Shown here: piece after piece, positions 37,381 through 50,100 of the stretch
Layout of the letters: each line of letters begins with the position of its first letter
Position numbering within the stretch: position 1 is the stretch's first letter
Assembly (NCBI GenBank): GCA_038503075.1
Contig: JBCAML010000017.1
Coordinates: forward strand, 1,426,001-1,490,000
Origin: Gyromitra esculenta
Lineage: Eukaryota > Ascomycota > Pezizomycetes > Pezizales > Discinaceae
DNA: 64,000 nt
Direction of reading: 5' to 3'
The notes under the pieces: generated by a model
Database searches by the model: none
Told to the model about the DNA's origin: nothing
The model's input: only the letters and a program-made list of their open reading frames with translations
Program-made: the position numbers and the translations under genes

Positions 37381-39970
37381 GTTGCTATTCTATTTCTTGA
37401 GGGCATCGCTGATTTGGCGTGAAGGTATTTGAATGAACTCGTAATGGGCTGGAGGGGTTTCGCGGTGACGAGAATGGGGTTGTTGAAGATGCTGATGTTC
37501 TTGTCGACGGTAGATAAATCGGTGAGAGCGAATGAGTGACGCTGATGATGACGACGGTATAGCGTACGCACACGAGGGAGAGTTTAATCTGAATATATGA
37601 TGCCAACCTATCAATCTCTGAGTCAGCGTACTGGACACGATAATGGTTAGGTGGGATGGTTCGATCACACGAATCTCGGAAGGGAGCGCGAAGTATCCTA
37701 AATAGTGCCGATACTAGTAAGATATGATGGCAGTTTGGCTTAATGTCTAAATGATAGAGGTGTCGGTTTTGAGAGGCAATATCCCATAAGCCTAGGCTAT
37801 GGGATCTCGGGTGTTTGTAAATTTTTGGTGCGGAGGGTATATCTCTGTATCAATGGTACGAGGCCATAGTATTATTTGGTATATGGATCGACCTAAAGAA
37901 CTGTATTAGCACATGCCAGACATATCAGTATCACTCAGAGCTTTTGATATATCTCGATTACGGCGGTAATATCGACTAGGTGCGTCCTGAATCTAAATCT
38001 GTGCTCAGTTATTAAGTTTTCTCACGTAACTGAGTGTCCTTTGCAGCTCTTATATCGCACGGGAAAATACTTGATTTAATATAATGATTACTATTCCGGA
38101 CGCGTATCGTCCACACGTTTGGACTCAGGAGAGCAGAAGGTAAAATGCCGAGATAGCGAGCGTGAGCGTAGATCAGTGATCTTGTCGACGAGCTGAAGAA
38201 TATCTTGGCATGCACTACAGAATTAGCGAAAGAATGGTTAAGTATAGGGTGAGGGAGACGAACGCTCGAGCATGGCTTAAAGAAACTGAGTGCGAGGTTG
38301 AATTTTTTTTTTTACGGGGATGGGAGTGGTGTGAATTAAGATAGTGAAAAGCCTGTCTCTGCACAATTTGTCAGTAGGTGTAAAAAGTAGAATTACTATT
38401 CGTGATTGAAATAAGGAGAGAGTTCGTCAATTGGATATGGTGGTGAATATTGATAAGTAGTGGAAAGATGGCAGTTCATGAGGAAGCTGATATTGATGAA
38501 AAGTAGATATTATGTGCAGGCAAGAGAGAGAATAACTACAGGGAGAAAATTGCCACACCTCAAGGCCAGTGTGGTCCTCGAGGGCAGGCCCTAAGGTGCC
38601 CCGAGAACTTGAATGCCAGGGCCTTGTCTTGAACTGCTCGGCCAGAGAAGATACGTACGTAAATACCGCGCACAAACCGCGCCGTAAGATACATCGAGAT
38701 CTCCGAACAGAAAAGGACAAATATAATCACGCCGAGGAGACAGAATGTGGGGTTTCTATAACGAGAAGTAGATTTCGAGAAGTGGGAATCCCGCGCTTTA
38801 TGCTATCCTAGATTCTCGAGTAACTTGGAGCAGCTCTTCTTCGTGGACGACACTGATCAAGAATCACAACTGATGCAGATATCCGCAGAACTCAAGTCTT
38901 CGACAAAACCCTAACCCACAAACTCGCACTGGTTTTTTTTTGGTACGTCCGAAGCCTAGCAGGTTTCGTAGATGAGATGTAATGAACCGAATAAAGAGAG
39001 ACCTTCTGTAGCCTTACTAATTTAACTGTATATGGGCGTTTCGATTGCCCGATCACGACCGATCACGCGGATTTTAAAGTTGAGGTGTTCTGCAGCTGGG
39101 TATATATGGAATACCATGCATACACTGGGCCACTGTGAGGATGGGGAGCGATTGAGCTGTTTTTATTAACGAATGGACTAGGTGATACCTTTGTATCTGG
39201 TGGTTCAAATTTCTAAGGGTTGTAGAGTAGGGTACATATAGTTGTGGTGATATTCGTTCAGGATCGACTATCCATACAGAATTATCCGTATAGTACTAAT
39301 TTTCCAAACGGCAAGCCGTATTTGCCCACCTTGCTCCATCTGCTGGAAAAGGTAAACCGCGTCCTCACTCAACTCTCGAACTATGTATGCATGCAGTTAC
39401 GCACAATCTTCTAGCATAGCTAGCTGTATTTGCTGAAAAGACAGCTTGAATTGGTATCATACTGAAATCTAATCTCTACCCCCGGGCCCCAGCGCCGACT
39501 AATGCACAACAAAGGGAAAACCCGTCACCGCATTAGGAGTAGGGGTAGAAACGTTCCTACACTCTACTCTACTCTACTCTACTCTACTCTACTCTGCCCT
39601 CTGCATAGCTCCTCACTATCCAAGCTTGGCGAATTCGGAATACCCAACAAATAACACTACTACGCTCCATCCAGACAGAAACCCATCCAAGAGCCTCTAC
39701 TCAGAGAAACCATCCACCCAAAACCCCCCCATCCAGCAGCAAAATTACTGGACCCCACCACCACCACCATCAACCTGCTCATCATCATCATCATCATCGC
39801 CACCACCACTAAACATAATCAGCAGCGACTCAACTCTAGGCTTACATCCCGACAGCTGCCGCGTGACCGCAGGCAGATTGTGAAATTCCGGAGTCAAAAC
39901 GACTCTATCTGCCGCCGCGAAAGAAACACAAAACCCCGCGAGCCTAACGACGTTTTAGTATACACATATT
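37381..39970. other. gene-less stretch
   Basis: Short frames only. A pentanucleotide array lies at 39561-39595 and CA/TCA-rich low complexity at 39640-39800, which gives the Pro/Ser-rich plus-strand frame at 39626-39883. No gene is supported. Confidence 0.4.
39561..39595. repeat. (ACTCT)n pentanucleotide microsatellite
   Basis: Seven perfect ACTCT units. Confidence 0.9.
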
Positions 39971-40689
39971 CTAAGGACGGGGGGGGGACCTGGGGGATAC
40001 ATACGGATACCGGCGGTGATCCCACGCGAGACGATACCGTGACGGGACGTCATCACCTAGGCAGTGTCGTTCTTCGATCCTACTGTCTGTCAGTAACATA
40101 TATATATAGAAACACCGGGGAAGGGGGATGTGGGGGGGGGAGGGGTGGCATACAGGTTGTCGAAGCACTCCAGTAGATCCCACACCGTGACGCCAGCGTC
40201 GCAAGCAGCGGTTTTGCGAACGCCGCACATCTTGACGACGATCTCGCGGACGGCGGGGGAGGTGGCGAAGCTGCGCATGACGGGGCTCGTGGCGGGCGGC
40301 TGCTGGTTCATGCGGAAGTCGAGGCGCTCGGCGAGAGGCTTGATGGGGGAGGTGGGATCGCGGAAGTACATCATTGCGTGGAGGTGGTAGTCGAGCATTC
40401 GCAGAACCGGATGCAGAGACACTTTCGTGGCGGTTTGGATATCGTGGGGGAGGGGCGGCGGAGGCTGTGTGTATAGGATTTGGCGCAGACGGGTTCGGTT
40501 CTCGAGGTTCCATTTCCAGAAGCGGCAGACGGAGCGACAGGATAGTAGGGAGAAGACATCGAGATACGCAAGGATATCGCTGAGAAGGTAGTCTGGGATC
40601 ACAGAGTTGGTTCGCAAAGGCTGCTGCTGCTCTGGAGCTGGAATGGAAATTTCCTGGTCTGCTGGAGGGATATTGAGATCGTTAGCCAT
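39971..40689 (-). CDS. F-box domain protein
   Basis: ATG at 40689. Exon 1 (40689-40154) encodes an N-terminal F-box at about residues 30-68 (NSVIPDYLLSDILAYLDV, then SLLSCRSVCRFWKW). The F-box binds Skp1 in SCF ubiquitin ligases. The rest (LLECFDNL, HLHAMMYFRDP and similar) resembles the variable region of short fungal F-box proteins. A donor GTATGCC at 40153 and acceptor GACAG before 40082 allow exon 2 (40082-39971), giving 215 aa in total. The C-terminal exon is the weaker part of the model; a further splice is possible at GTATGT near 39998. The target is unknown. Confidence 0.7.
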
Positions 40690-41188
40690 CGTGATAATTA
40701 TCGGGGAGTTCTTTTTTTTTCTTAATCAGAGGAGAAGCAGACAGTGGAAACCGAAGAAAGAGTAGGAATATAAAAAATGGAGGGTCTGGGAAAAGATTGT
40801 ATGGACATGTATTTGGTACTGCGTACCTTGATGGTCGACGCATGACCCCCAGGGTGCTCACTCCGCCATAGTATTGGTCGGAATAACTTCTTATTGGTGG
40901 ACCAGCTGTCGCACGCGTGGTTTCTTTGTCCCCCGGCAAACAATTCTATGATCAAGATGGGCTTCTCGTTGTTGTTACGTTTAATCATTACTGTTTCCAA
41001 ACTCGGGCGTACGGCGGCTGGGCATTGGAATTGGTTTGGTTATTACAATAGCTAGCGCTGCACACGCTCAACACAACGGTTGCTGGGTGGAGTGCTAAGC
41101 GCAGTAAGACAGGGCAGACAGCTAACTGCTGCAGCCTGTAGCGGAGCAGGACGGTCAAACAAAGCAACACTCAAACACACAAGAGGCG
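40690..41188. other. intergenic, divergent promoter region
   Basis: About 500 bp between the minus-strand F-box gene and a possible plus-strand gene. No distinct motif or repeat was recognised. Confidence 0.35.
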
Positions 41189-41623
41189 ATGTGGCCCAGG
41201 GATCCTCACCTCTTGCTTTCCTTCTTCTTGCATTGTTTCGCTGTGTTTCACTTCATCCTCGCCGCACCGGTCTCCAACTTAAATTTTGTTTTATGTACTC
41301 ACGTGCACACTCTTGATACCTGGTGCGGTTTCTGCTGCTTTCGGTCCACTACCAAGTTGCACTTCCTGGGGTCAATTGCAGGGTATGGCTTTGGGAAAGG
41401 GTCCTGTGAATTTGTTTTCACGACCACGAAGAACGGCTTGGTCTCCAACGAGCCAGAATTCCGTGCACTCAACTGCTCACTGCGCAGAATAGAGCACCAC
41501 GATGTGGTATCGTTGGCGCCAGTAAAGCAGTCTGAAGGTTTCACTGCCTCCCTCCGTTGTTTGCTCGCTGCTGGTAGCACAGTAGCATCAAGTACAGCTC
41601 AGAAGTGTTTTTATATACCGTGA
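41189..41623 (+). CDS. possible small secreted cysteine-containing protein
   Basis: An intronless 144-aa frame from ATG. The N-terminus looks like a signal peptide: MWPRDP then a hydrophobic core LLLSFFLHCFAVFHFILA and a plausible cut after AAP or VSN. The remainder has about nine Cys (WCGFCCF, GSCEF, LNCSLRR, LRCLL, QKCF). No known effector or enzyme family was recognised. The opposite strand is also open over part of it, so it may be chance. Confidence 0.35.
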   Translation: MWPRDPHLLLSFFLHCFAVFHFILAAPVSNLNFVLCTHVHTLDTWCGFCCFRSTTKLHFLGSIAGYGFGKGSCEFVFTTTKNGLVSNEPEFRALNCSLRRIEHHDVVSLAPVKQSEGFTASLRCLLAAGSTVASSTAQKCFYIP

Positions 41624-42541
41624 CCTACTGCAATTGTAGCATTGAGCAGGTTCTAGTTTGACTACTGGATGGGTACATGGTGGCATCGAAAGCCGTTGCC
41701 TGTAGCTAACAGGCTGCTAAATACATCCCACTGACGCCACCGCTGCATTGTGATTTAGTCTCCGCTGAGGCCGATCTCAGTATCTGGGCAGGTTCCACTG
41801 ATGTCGCGGGCGCAGGTGTCTAGGTGAAGGGGTAATGCTGCGGTAGCAGTGCTTGAAGCACGATCCACTCTCCAGATCTTGGGTCTCGAGTGTCTTGGCA
41901 CAACCGTCCACCTGGATGTGAAACAGCCTTCGGCGATTTCGAACATTGCCTGCAATCTCTTCGACCAGACACTTCTAAGCTAAATGGCCATGAACTGGGG
42001 CGTGGGGGCCTTGGTATTAGTGATCGTGGACTTGGGAGATGGAGGAGTGGATTAAGTTGCGCAGGGCTAACTGGCCAGAACCGGAATGCACAGTACCACA
42101 TTGAGAGCAGTATGGCATATGGCATATATATAGTTGCGATCTATATGTCGATTACGCCCGTTAGCATCTATCAATGCTAGGATCGCCAGTCTCACTGCCC
42201 CTCCGGACGAACCCAGGCACAGGAAACCTGCAAAATTGCCAAATCAAGCGCCGTACAATAGTTGCGCTGACTCAGAACCACGTTTCTCGCTCCATCTAAA
42301 AAGGCGCCGGGGGCGGCGTTGGTCTTCATCCGTGCGGCGCTAGCTACACGCCGTCAGTAAACTATCACCACATTTTTCCGCCTGCATCAAACCAAACCGC
42401 TCCGTTTTGGTTTATCCCCACCCGCATTTTTGCAGAATCCCAACTCTCCGCGCTGCCAGTCTCAAGCACCCGATACTGGATCTCTTGGCGAACCAAGCAC
42501 TCCCCTTAGCTTTTTCCCACGCTCCGCTCCCCCTCCCCTTC
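41624..42541. other. intergenic, upstream of the zinc-cluster regulator
   Basis: No ORF with recognisable content. The final ~150 bases are pyrimidine-rich, as is common in fungal leaders. The frame of the next gene is open from 42407, but its first ATG is at 42542. Confidence 0.4.
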
Positions 42542-45192
42542 ATGACGCTCTCCGCAGCAGGCATCCCCCGTGCTGCCGCAACGGGAAGCGGGGTGATCCC
42601 AAGCGAAGATCGTATCGTCCGCGTTCGCGCGATCAGGGCGTGCATCTCGTGCCGTGGCCGCAAGATCAGATGTGATCAGGTCCGCCCATCGTGCGGCTCC
42701 TGCACCAGAGGCAACATACAGTGCGAATACCCATCGCAAGCCCGTCGGCCGCCGCGGCCGCGACAGCCTGATGCTGTGCTGGTGCAGAGGCTGGCGAGAC
42801 TGGAGAGTGTCATCGAGGAGCTATCTGCAGGAAAAGCAAGTTCCAAACAACAACAACACGATATCGAAGGAGGAGGAGGAGGATGGGGAAGGGACGAGAG
42901 CAGAACCCCCCCTCCTTCTTCCAGCCAGTTTTCCGGCTCTGAGGTGGATAAGCCACAGTCCCCCAAATCGCCCACAGAGCTCCGGGATATTGAGGCAGGA
43001 CTTGGCCGTTTGCTGGTGTCGGGCGATGGGAAAAGTCGCTATATTGGCCCTAATTTCTGGGCGTCCCTTTCGGAAGAAGTGCGTTCAGTCTGAATATCCA
43101 GTGTTTTTTTTTTGGTTTTTTGGTTTTTTGCCCTCAACGCAAGATCAACTTTTTTATTACTATTATTACCATTCATGAACATACCTACTAGCCATCCGTG
43201 TTCCCCCCCCCCACTTTCCCCTGGTCGCTGATATATACACACATATATATGTATAGGCTGCAGATTTAAATTCCCTGCTGCACGAATCCCAAGAAGAAGA
43301 CGAGCTGCCCGAACCGGAACTAGATCCATCGCCAGGTCCACTATCATTCTTCTTCCGCTCTTCCAACGCCTGCGAGGACCTATCAATGTACCACGTCAGT
43401 CCGGAGCTCTCCCAGCAGCTCTACCAAACATTTGTCGTTTCCGTGGCTCCCCTGATCTGCATTCTACACAAGCCCACGTTCGAGCGACAGCTGGCGCTGT
43501 TCCATCGCCAGGGCCCCGGCTCAACTCTGCGGCTGAATAAGGGATTCGAGGCGATGGTCTTCTCGATATATTTCGCGGCTATCGCGAGCATGCCGGAGGA
43601 TAAGGTCCTGAGCGTTTTTGGCCACGACCGGAAGACTATGCAGGGCCGATATATGATTGCCGTGGAACAGGCTCTGTCGAATGCTAGGTTCCTGCAGAGC
43701 GAGGAACTGATGCCGCTGCAGGCATGTGTGCTTTTTAACGTATGTAGATTTCTCGTTCGTCTCCAGGGGAGGGTGTAGAGTTGATTATTTTTTTCTGGGA
43801 ATAGACTTGTTTGCGGGGCGGGAAAGACACTCGGACATCGTGGGCTCTCGTCGGAATGATTGTTCGCATCGCGCAGAGTCTCGGCCTCCACCGGGACGGC
43901 TCCATCTTCGGGATGGGCCCCTTCGAGACGGAAATGCGGCGGCGGCTTTGGTACGAAATCTGTATCTTGGATGTGCGGACAGCGGAAGACCACGGCTGCA
44001 ATCCGTCTATTACAAGTATAAGCTACGATACGCAGATGCCACTAAACATCAACGACGAGGATCTGTCCGAAGACCCCAACGCGCCGCCTCCGGTGCCACG
44101 GTCAGGATTCACGGAGATGACGTTCTGCTTGCTGCGGTTCGAGGTGATCGACTGCTTCGGGTTCCTGTTCAGAAGTGAACCGGGAGCGGCAAAGTGTCAA
44201 GCACAGCAGCAGATAACGCTGCAAGGGAAAGAGGCGAAAATAGAAAAAACGACGAAAATCCTCAACGAGAAATACTTGGTTGGGATTGATACGACACAGC
44301 CGATGCAGAGAGTCACGTACGTGGTGTCGAAGCTGATGATGGGCAAGGCTTTGCTATCCCTATACCATCCACTCAGACACTTCAACGCCGGCGAGTGTCT
44401 ATCCCACGAAATGAAAGAGAAGTATGTATAAGCTCGTTTTTCCCCATTGTCTAGATCCTGACCTTGATTTTTTTCACGCGCAGAGTGGTAAAAAATAAAA
44501 TAAAATCGATACTATATATATACATATATAAAAGAAAGAAGAGAACATCCTAACCTGTTGAATGCGAAAAATCAGATTATTCCTCACTGCCATTGAGAAC
44601 CTTGAATTTGGATGCTCGTTCGCTGGCGAGGCGAAAAGCCTGGGCTATAGCCAGTGGAACTGGTTCTTCCAGAAACACGGCCAGGCCCACGCCCTAGCCC
44701 TCGTCCTGCTAGAACTAAACGAACGGCCAACGTTCGATGAAGATGGACTGTACCAGCGTGCCTGGGATGCCATCGAGTGTTACTTCGCAAAGGACATCTG
44801 GGCCATGGGCCTGCAGATGGACGCCGACAAAGCAACTGTTTGGAAGCCTCTAGCAAAGCTGCGAGACAGGGCCATGAAAAGGAAAATGAATGCGATGGGT
44901 GGTGGTGGTGGTGCCCCGATGCAGACTGACAGCCTGTTCGAGGCGAGCGGCACGGCCTCGGAGCAGAGCCAAGAATTACCATTTGATCAGACAGCGATGG
45001 CGATGGAGGACTCGCCGATTGACTGGGTAGGTTCTCCTCCTCCTGTGAAATTTTTAAAATCCCGTGGTTACGCACACCTGTTTAGTAGGGGGTGGGTATT
45101 GCTATTTCTTTTGGCAACAGCTGAATTATTTTTTGGGGGCACTCATAGAGCGAATGGGATGGAATGTTTCAATATGTTACGATGGATTTTGA
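42542..45192 (+). CDS. Zn(II)2Cys6 fungal transcription factor
   Basis: Five exons (42542-43078, 43257-43739, 43805-44421, 44576-45026, 45121-45192) total 2160 nt, 719 aa, with all phases consistent. The zinc cluster is Cys34, 37, 44, 51, 54, 61 (spacing 2-6-6-2-6), preceded by basic residues and followed by linker QARRPPRPRQP and a short coiled coil (VLVQRLARLESVIEELSA). The middle carries the fungal-specific regulatory domain (Fungal_trans; HKPTFERQL around 250 and RTSWALVGMIVRIAQSLGLH around 350). It should be a nuclear activator or repressor of GAL4 type; its targets are unknown. The last exon adds LNYFLGALIERMGWNVSICY plus DGF. The next gene on the same strand is a YeeE-type transporter 0.9 kb away, which makes it a candidate target by position only. 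Confidence 0.93.
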
Positions 45193-46118
45193 GTAGAAGA
45201 TCAAAAAGAAGGATTTTAATTGCATGTGCGTGTGCGGGGGGGGACGAATGGAGGGAGGGGGAACTATATAACTGGGGATTTCAGAGCAGAATTGAAAATC
45301 ATTGACTACCTGGAATTCAGGGTTCAACTACATGTATTCGGTGACCTGAACTACTCGTGCGTCACAGCCGTTTCAGCACGTGTCTGTGATAATTCGTCAA
45401 GGGGATTAAACCAAGTCACATAGCTCCACAGAAATAGAGATCCATCTTGCATGTCCCACGTTTCGGCGACCAAAAAATATATTACAAACGAAGCTCAAAC
45501 CCCGCCCTGCCCTATGGCCCCATCCACGACAGATCCCCGGGTCGCCGAATGCTCGCGAACAGGCCCTTGGCACTTTGCACACACGTAGGCATCGTATCTC
45601 TCCATCCTGGCCCATCGTGCGTTCCCGGGGGTCCACAGTTCGGGGCGAATAATAGGTTCTTCCGAATTGGTAGGTAGCGTATCAACGGGTTTTTTGGTAG
45701 CCGCAGGACACACTAGCGTAGAGGACACTACCTACCCGGGGACGTGGAAACGTTGTTTCTGAAGTCGGCGAGCTGGATTACCTGCATATTGCGCTAGCTA
45801 TAGCGACATTTTCTTCTCCAAGAAAAAAACTAAATCTCCATAGGCCGGCCTCAAGGCCCACCCCCCTCCATGGAGGTCTCATTTCCTACAAGTCAAGATG
45901 AGAGTCAACACCAATGTTCTGACTTCTTTTGTCTTACTTCTTTTTCCCCGATTTTGTGCCACGCCACTGGTCTTTTGCTACCAAAGTGAAACAAATACTC
46001 GCTGTAGGCTAGGGTTATTTATATAGTCGTCATTCCGTTCTCGAGGATTTTCATCTCTTCACTACTGAATACGGACCCCAGATCAAGCAAACAGCCCCCC
46101 CCACCACAAAATACTGAG
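45193..46118. other. intergenic between regulator and transporter genes
   Basis: A minus-strand ATG frame at 45495-45728 (77 codons, containing ELWTPGNARWARMERYDAYV and CAKCQG) is protein-like, but no splice partner or family was found. The rest is unremarkable. The transporter promoter should lie at about 45900-46110; no clear TATA box was seen. Confidence 0.35.
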
Positions 46119-47176
46119 ATGTTCACGCCGATAGAAACTACTGTTGGAGCATTGCTCCTCGGCCAAGCAACTTCGAACCTACTTCTGAACAACGGTCGAG
46201 TTTTGGGTGCCTCTTCGCTCATTGCTGGTACCTTTTTCTCACCAAACATCAAGAATGTTCCTATAATGCTAGGGGTCGGATTGAGTGCCGCCCTGGTAAC
46301 ATTTATTACACCTGAATTCCGTCCTAATTACGATAATGTCGTCGAGATATTCGGAACCTGGACATATGTTTTGGCTGGGTTAATGGTTGGAATGGGAACA
46401 AAGGTAAGTTTCTCCCGTTCTTCCAGAACAAGTTTTTTTTTTTTTTTCGTTCCCCGATGGTCGTCATAGGTACCGGTACTGATCGATCTTCCATCATCAA
46501 GTATTCCAACGGCTGTACATCTGGCCACCTTCTCTGTGGGGTATTCCTTGGTTCTCTTCGCTCGATCGTCGCATCTGCTATTTTCTGTTCAGCAGCCGTC
46601 ATCACAGCGACAATCGCATTCTGGCAGCGGCCATCTCCCTGCGGCGATGTGCCATGCTATACACCAACGTACCCTACTGCTCAAAAGCTCCATACACTCT
46701 TGTCACTCCTTACAGCATCGTTTGTCATTTCCTTCTCAACAAGATTTCTCCCAGCTTCCGCCCCGCTGCTAAGCAGGACTATCGTCTGCGTCTGGTCAGG
46801 CTTTCTGTTCGGTCTTGGCCTCATCATAACCGGCATGGCGAATCCCTCGAAGCCGTTGGGATTCCTCTTGATGATTCCTGCTGGAGGACGGATGTGGGAT
46901 CCTAGTCTAGGACTAGTGGTGGTCTTTGCGGGCTTGCCGAACTTTCTGTTGTGGAGATCGTATCTCAAGATGCCGGCGCCACGACTGGACACAGTGTGGC
47001 ATCTGCCCACACGAGAAGAAATTGACTTGAAGTTGCTTGCAGGGTCCGGGGTGTTTGGTATTGGTTGGGGCATCCTGGGTGTCTGTCCCGGTGCAGGAAT
47101 CCCGGCGGGATTTCTAGGAGGCTGGAAATGTGTGCTTTGGATGATGGCGTTTGTGGCTGGATATAGGTTTCTGTAG
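46119..47176 (+). CDS. YeeE/YedE family integral membrane transporter (thiosulfate/sulfur-compound type)
   Basis: Exons 46119-46403 and 46502-47176 give 319 aa. The donor is GTAAGT after MVGMGTK and the acceptor TCAAG precedes YSNGCTSGH, the expected join in this family. Around eight to ten hydrophobic segments fill most of the chain. The two family hallmarks are present: the NGCTSGH motif with Cys100 and the C-terminal GVCPGAGIPAGFLGGWK motif with Cys290. In bacterial YeeE (TsuA) conserved cysteines relay thiosulfate through the pore; fungal members are presumed to move thiosulfate or related sulfur compounds, inferred from homology. It lies 0.9 kb downstream of the zinc-cluster regulator. 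Confidence 0.92.
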
Positions 47177-50100
47177 TTGAGGGGAGAGGGGGTTTCATTT
47201 AGTTACATCATTCCTTTTTTAAATTCCTTTTAATGCTTGCATGATTTTCTACCTCATGTAACCTGGTTTTTGATACCGTGGTTTGAATAGAAGAGGATAA
47301 GGCCGTGCTTGGGGGCAGAAACTGGATGGATATGGGTGGTAGCACAAACTGCCTTATACTTACATACTTGGTTTTTTTTTTTTTTTGTGAATTTTCTGAA
47401 TGCCTGCTAGGGTTTGCCTATTTTGTATTTTACTTTGGGTTATCCTCTCGAGTTCTTATCAGTTAATCATAGAAAGTAGTTAACGGCATTCCCACCACTG
47501 ATAGAGGCGGTCTTCAAACACCAGGCCTTATCATCGATGCTTCGCCAGCCACAGCAGCACAAATGATAGCTTTGGTTTGTACATGCGATGGGTGTCTAGC
47601 ATCTATCTACCTAGATTAAGAATCTCCGAATCAGATCGCTTGTCTGGATCAGGATAATAAAGGAATTAAGAAGTTTACGCGATTGAAAGCGGATGCAGTG
47701 AGTACGGAAAGAGCCGTCGGAGTTGTCCTAACATCACGATCAGGTAGTTTTAGGCCAATCAGAGGGTGCATCAAAACAAGCCCACCTGAACGGTCTTTCT
47801 GAGGTTCTACAGCAGAGAAAGCTAGGAATTGCGTAAAGACGCGCTAAACTGGAATTGGTACGGGGGTTGTTTTTGGGGCTGAGTCTTTTCGGTTCACTAA
47901 CGGTACCAATTTGTGTTGGAGTTGTTGTCTTACATTATACCTGTATTTTTGGTACTGGCCAAGGTATTAACGATTTGCTCATCAACGGTGTCTATTTACT
48001 GACGTCTGGCGTTTGGATTAACAAAGACTCAGAGCTCTCACTATGCTTCAGCTGTGGAGCACTCCAGTATAGAGTACTCGATGTAAACCTGAGTAGATAT
48101 AGAAACCGAGCTGGGCTCACTATCTACAGTCCTTCACCTACCAAGAAAGCGTGTCTGAGACATGGAAGCAACCAATAGGTGGTAACCCACTGTCTCAAAA
48201 TTTATAATCCTCGATAAGTATTTTTGTCAAAAAGAGAAATTGTATTGGTGAAGCACAATGTGTAAAGCCAGGAACCAATTGTAATTAATTGCATTTACAG
48301 CACCCAGAGAGCATCGCTTAGGGCATTGAGCTGGCACACCTGGGGGCAGCTCAGCACCTAAACCGAATCAGTGGCTGACCCAAATACCAGATTCGCGACG
48401 TTTGACGGCTACGGGAAAGTTGTGACAGCTCTCCCGTTGGCTGATCACACAGGATTTCAGACTCAGGTCGACGTTCGTGCTCGGCGTCGCACGCTTTCGG
48501 CCGCATGGCATACACTCAGCACAGCAGAATAGACAAAAAAAGAAAAAATAATTTAAACCGGCTCAAAGAACCGGACGAGAGTTCTCTCACGTTGTTCGAC
48601 GCCCACGCTGCGCATGCCGCTTCTCGCGTGTTGAACCAGAACTGCAACCTGAAAAAGCAAGCAATCCCAGGCCAAGATGAAATCAGAATTTTTTAGCGAT
48701 ATCTCAGATTTGCGTTCTATTATCAATAGTAGGAGGTTCCTCTTGAAGCGTGTATAGGGTTTTTGTGAGCTGAATGTATCGTGTATCAGGGTTGGTGTGT
48801 CGATAAGGTGGGTTTACGTGCCAGCCCCTGCTCTACCCTGTGCACAGGTCACGACTGATAGGCAAGGCAATGTGACGTAGGAGCAGTTTATCGGTAGGGC
48901 TTCCTCTCTCTCGCGGGAAGTGTTAAAAGTGGAATAGCATCAGCTAATCTTTATAGATTGCCGTGGCCCTTTCTGGGGTTTTGCCTTCGAAAGGAGAGAT
49001 GAGCTCTTACGAATGCAGCATGACTGTCCCGTTGGTGAGGAAACCACGCTCAATTCCAGCCATGGATGATTATGCGGAGTACAACTACAGGCTGTCTGCA
49101 TAAATTGCCCTTTCAGTGATGCATCGAACGCAATTCAAGATTGGGATGGCGATCCAAGAACGAAGGTGAGGAAATGGACCCATATAGACATGGTTTGACC
49201 AAGGGCAATCAGCAAACCGTGCCCCGCCCCGCTCGTGGAATGCTGGCCTACCAACCTTTCGGCGGCTAGAGTGGGGGTCCTATTTCTAGTTGGTAAAGCT
49301 TATACCATGGCAGTGTTCCCCAGAACTCTAAGCGAGTTCTAGAAAGAGAGTCTTTTATATTAAATCACCACGGACATCACATGGATATCCCGTTGGTGGA
49401 TCTGCTTGTCACACTTATCAGATCGGATTATGATAACCTTATTTGGCAAGTTGGAGGACGCATTTGTAATGCTATGGCGAGAGCATCGGACCTTCAGCCG
49501 TTCCTGGCCCAAGTGCTATGACACTGGGAGAATATCCAGTAGGTGATATATCCCACCCCACTCAATCAAGCCACTCAGGGCCAAGTGCGAGTGATATGCC
49601 ATGAGATTTCGTTGAATCCTACGGGCCAGGCCCGGAAATCCCTGATCACTGCCCTCGAATATTATTTAACTTGCGCGTTTTTTGGTCCGTGGTAATTATT
49701 CTCCCATGCTGACAGGTCTCACCCCTTTGTTTATTTCTTACTGGCACAGTGGGTATAACTAAGGCACAGATCTCGTCATGCCCCAAGGATCATTGGAGCG
49801 TACCGTGGATTTCTGGGTCAGCAAGCCAGGGGCCAGAGCTAGGCACCGCTTAAGAACTGGTAACTTGCAAATGAATAGATTGATTTTGTGATCTATGCAT
49901 GAGTTCTTTTGGATACGGTTCACGGCGAATGTCACGCGCAGATCTGGAGACCAGCACATGATTCTTGGAATGCTCTCGTAGGTCGCGTCAGCTAATTGGA
50001 GCGGCGAGCTTGAAATTATTCCACCTGTCATTCTGATAGATAATCCTCTCGATTATCTAGGTTATGGTACGGCATCGTTCGCTAGACTTTGCAAAAGCAT

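Noticed and set aside
39626..39883. Pro/Ser-rich plus-strand ORF
   Set aside because: Starts with a non-ATG codon and is produced by CCA/TCA low-complexity sequence.
40130..40390. Plus-strand ORFs over the F-box gene
   Set aside because: Antisense shadow; the minus strand carries the F-box motif and splice sites.
43421..43993. 190-codon minus-strand ORF
   Set aside because: Lies antisense to exons 2 and 3 of the zinc-cluster regulator and crosses its intron; shadow of the real gene.
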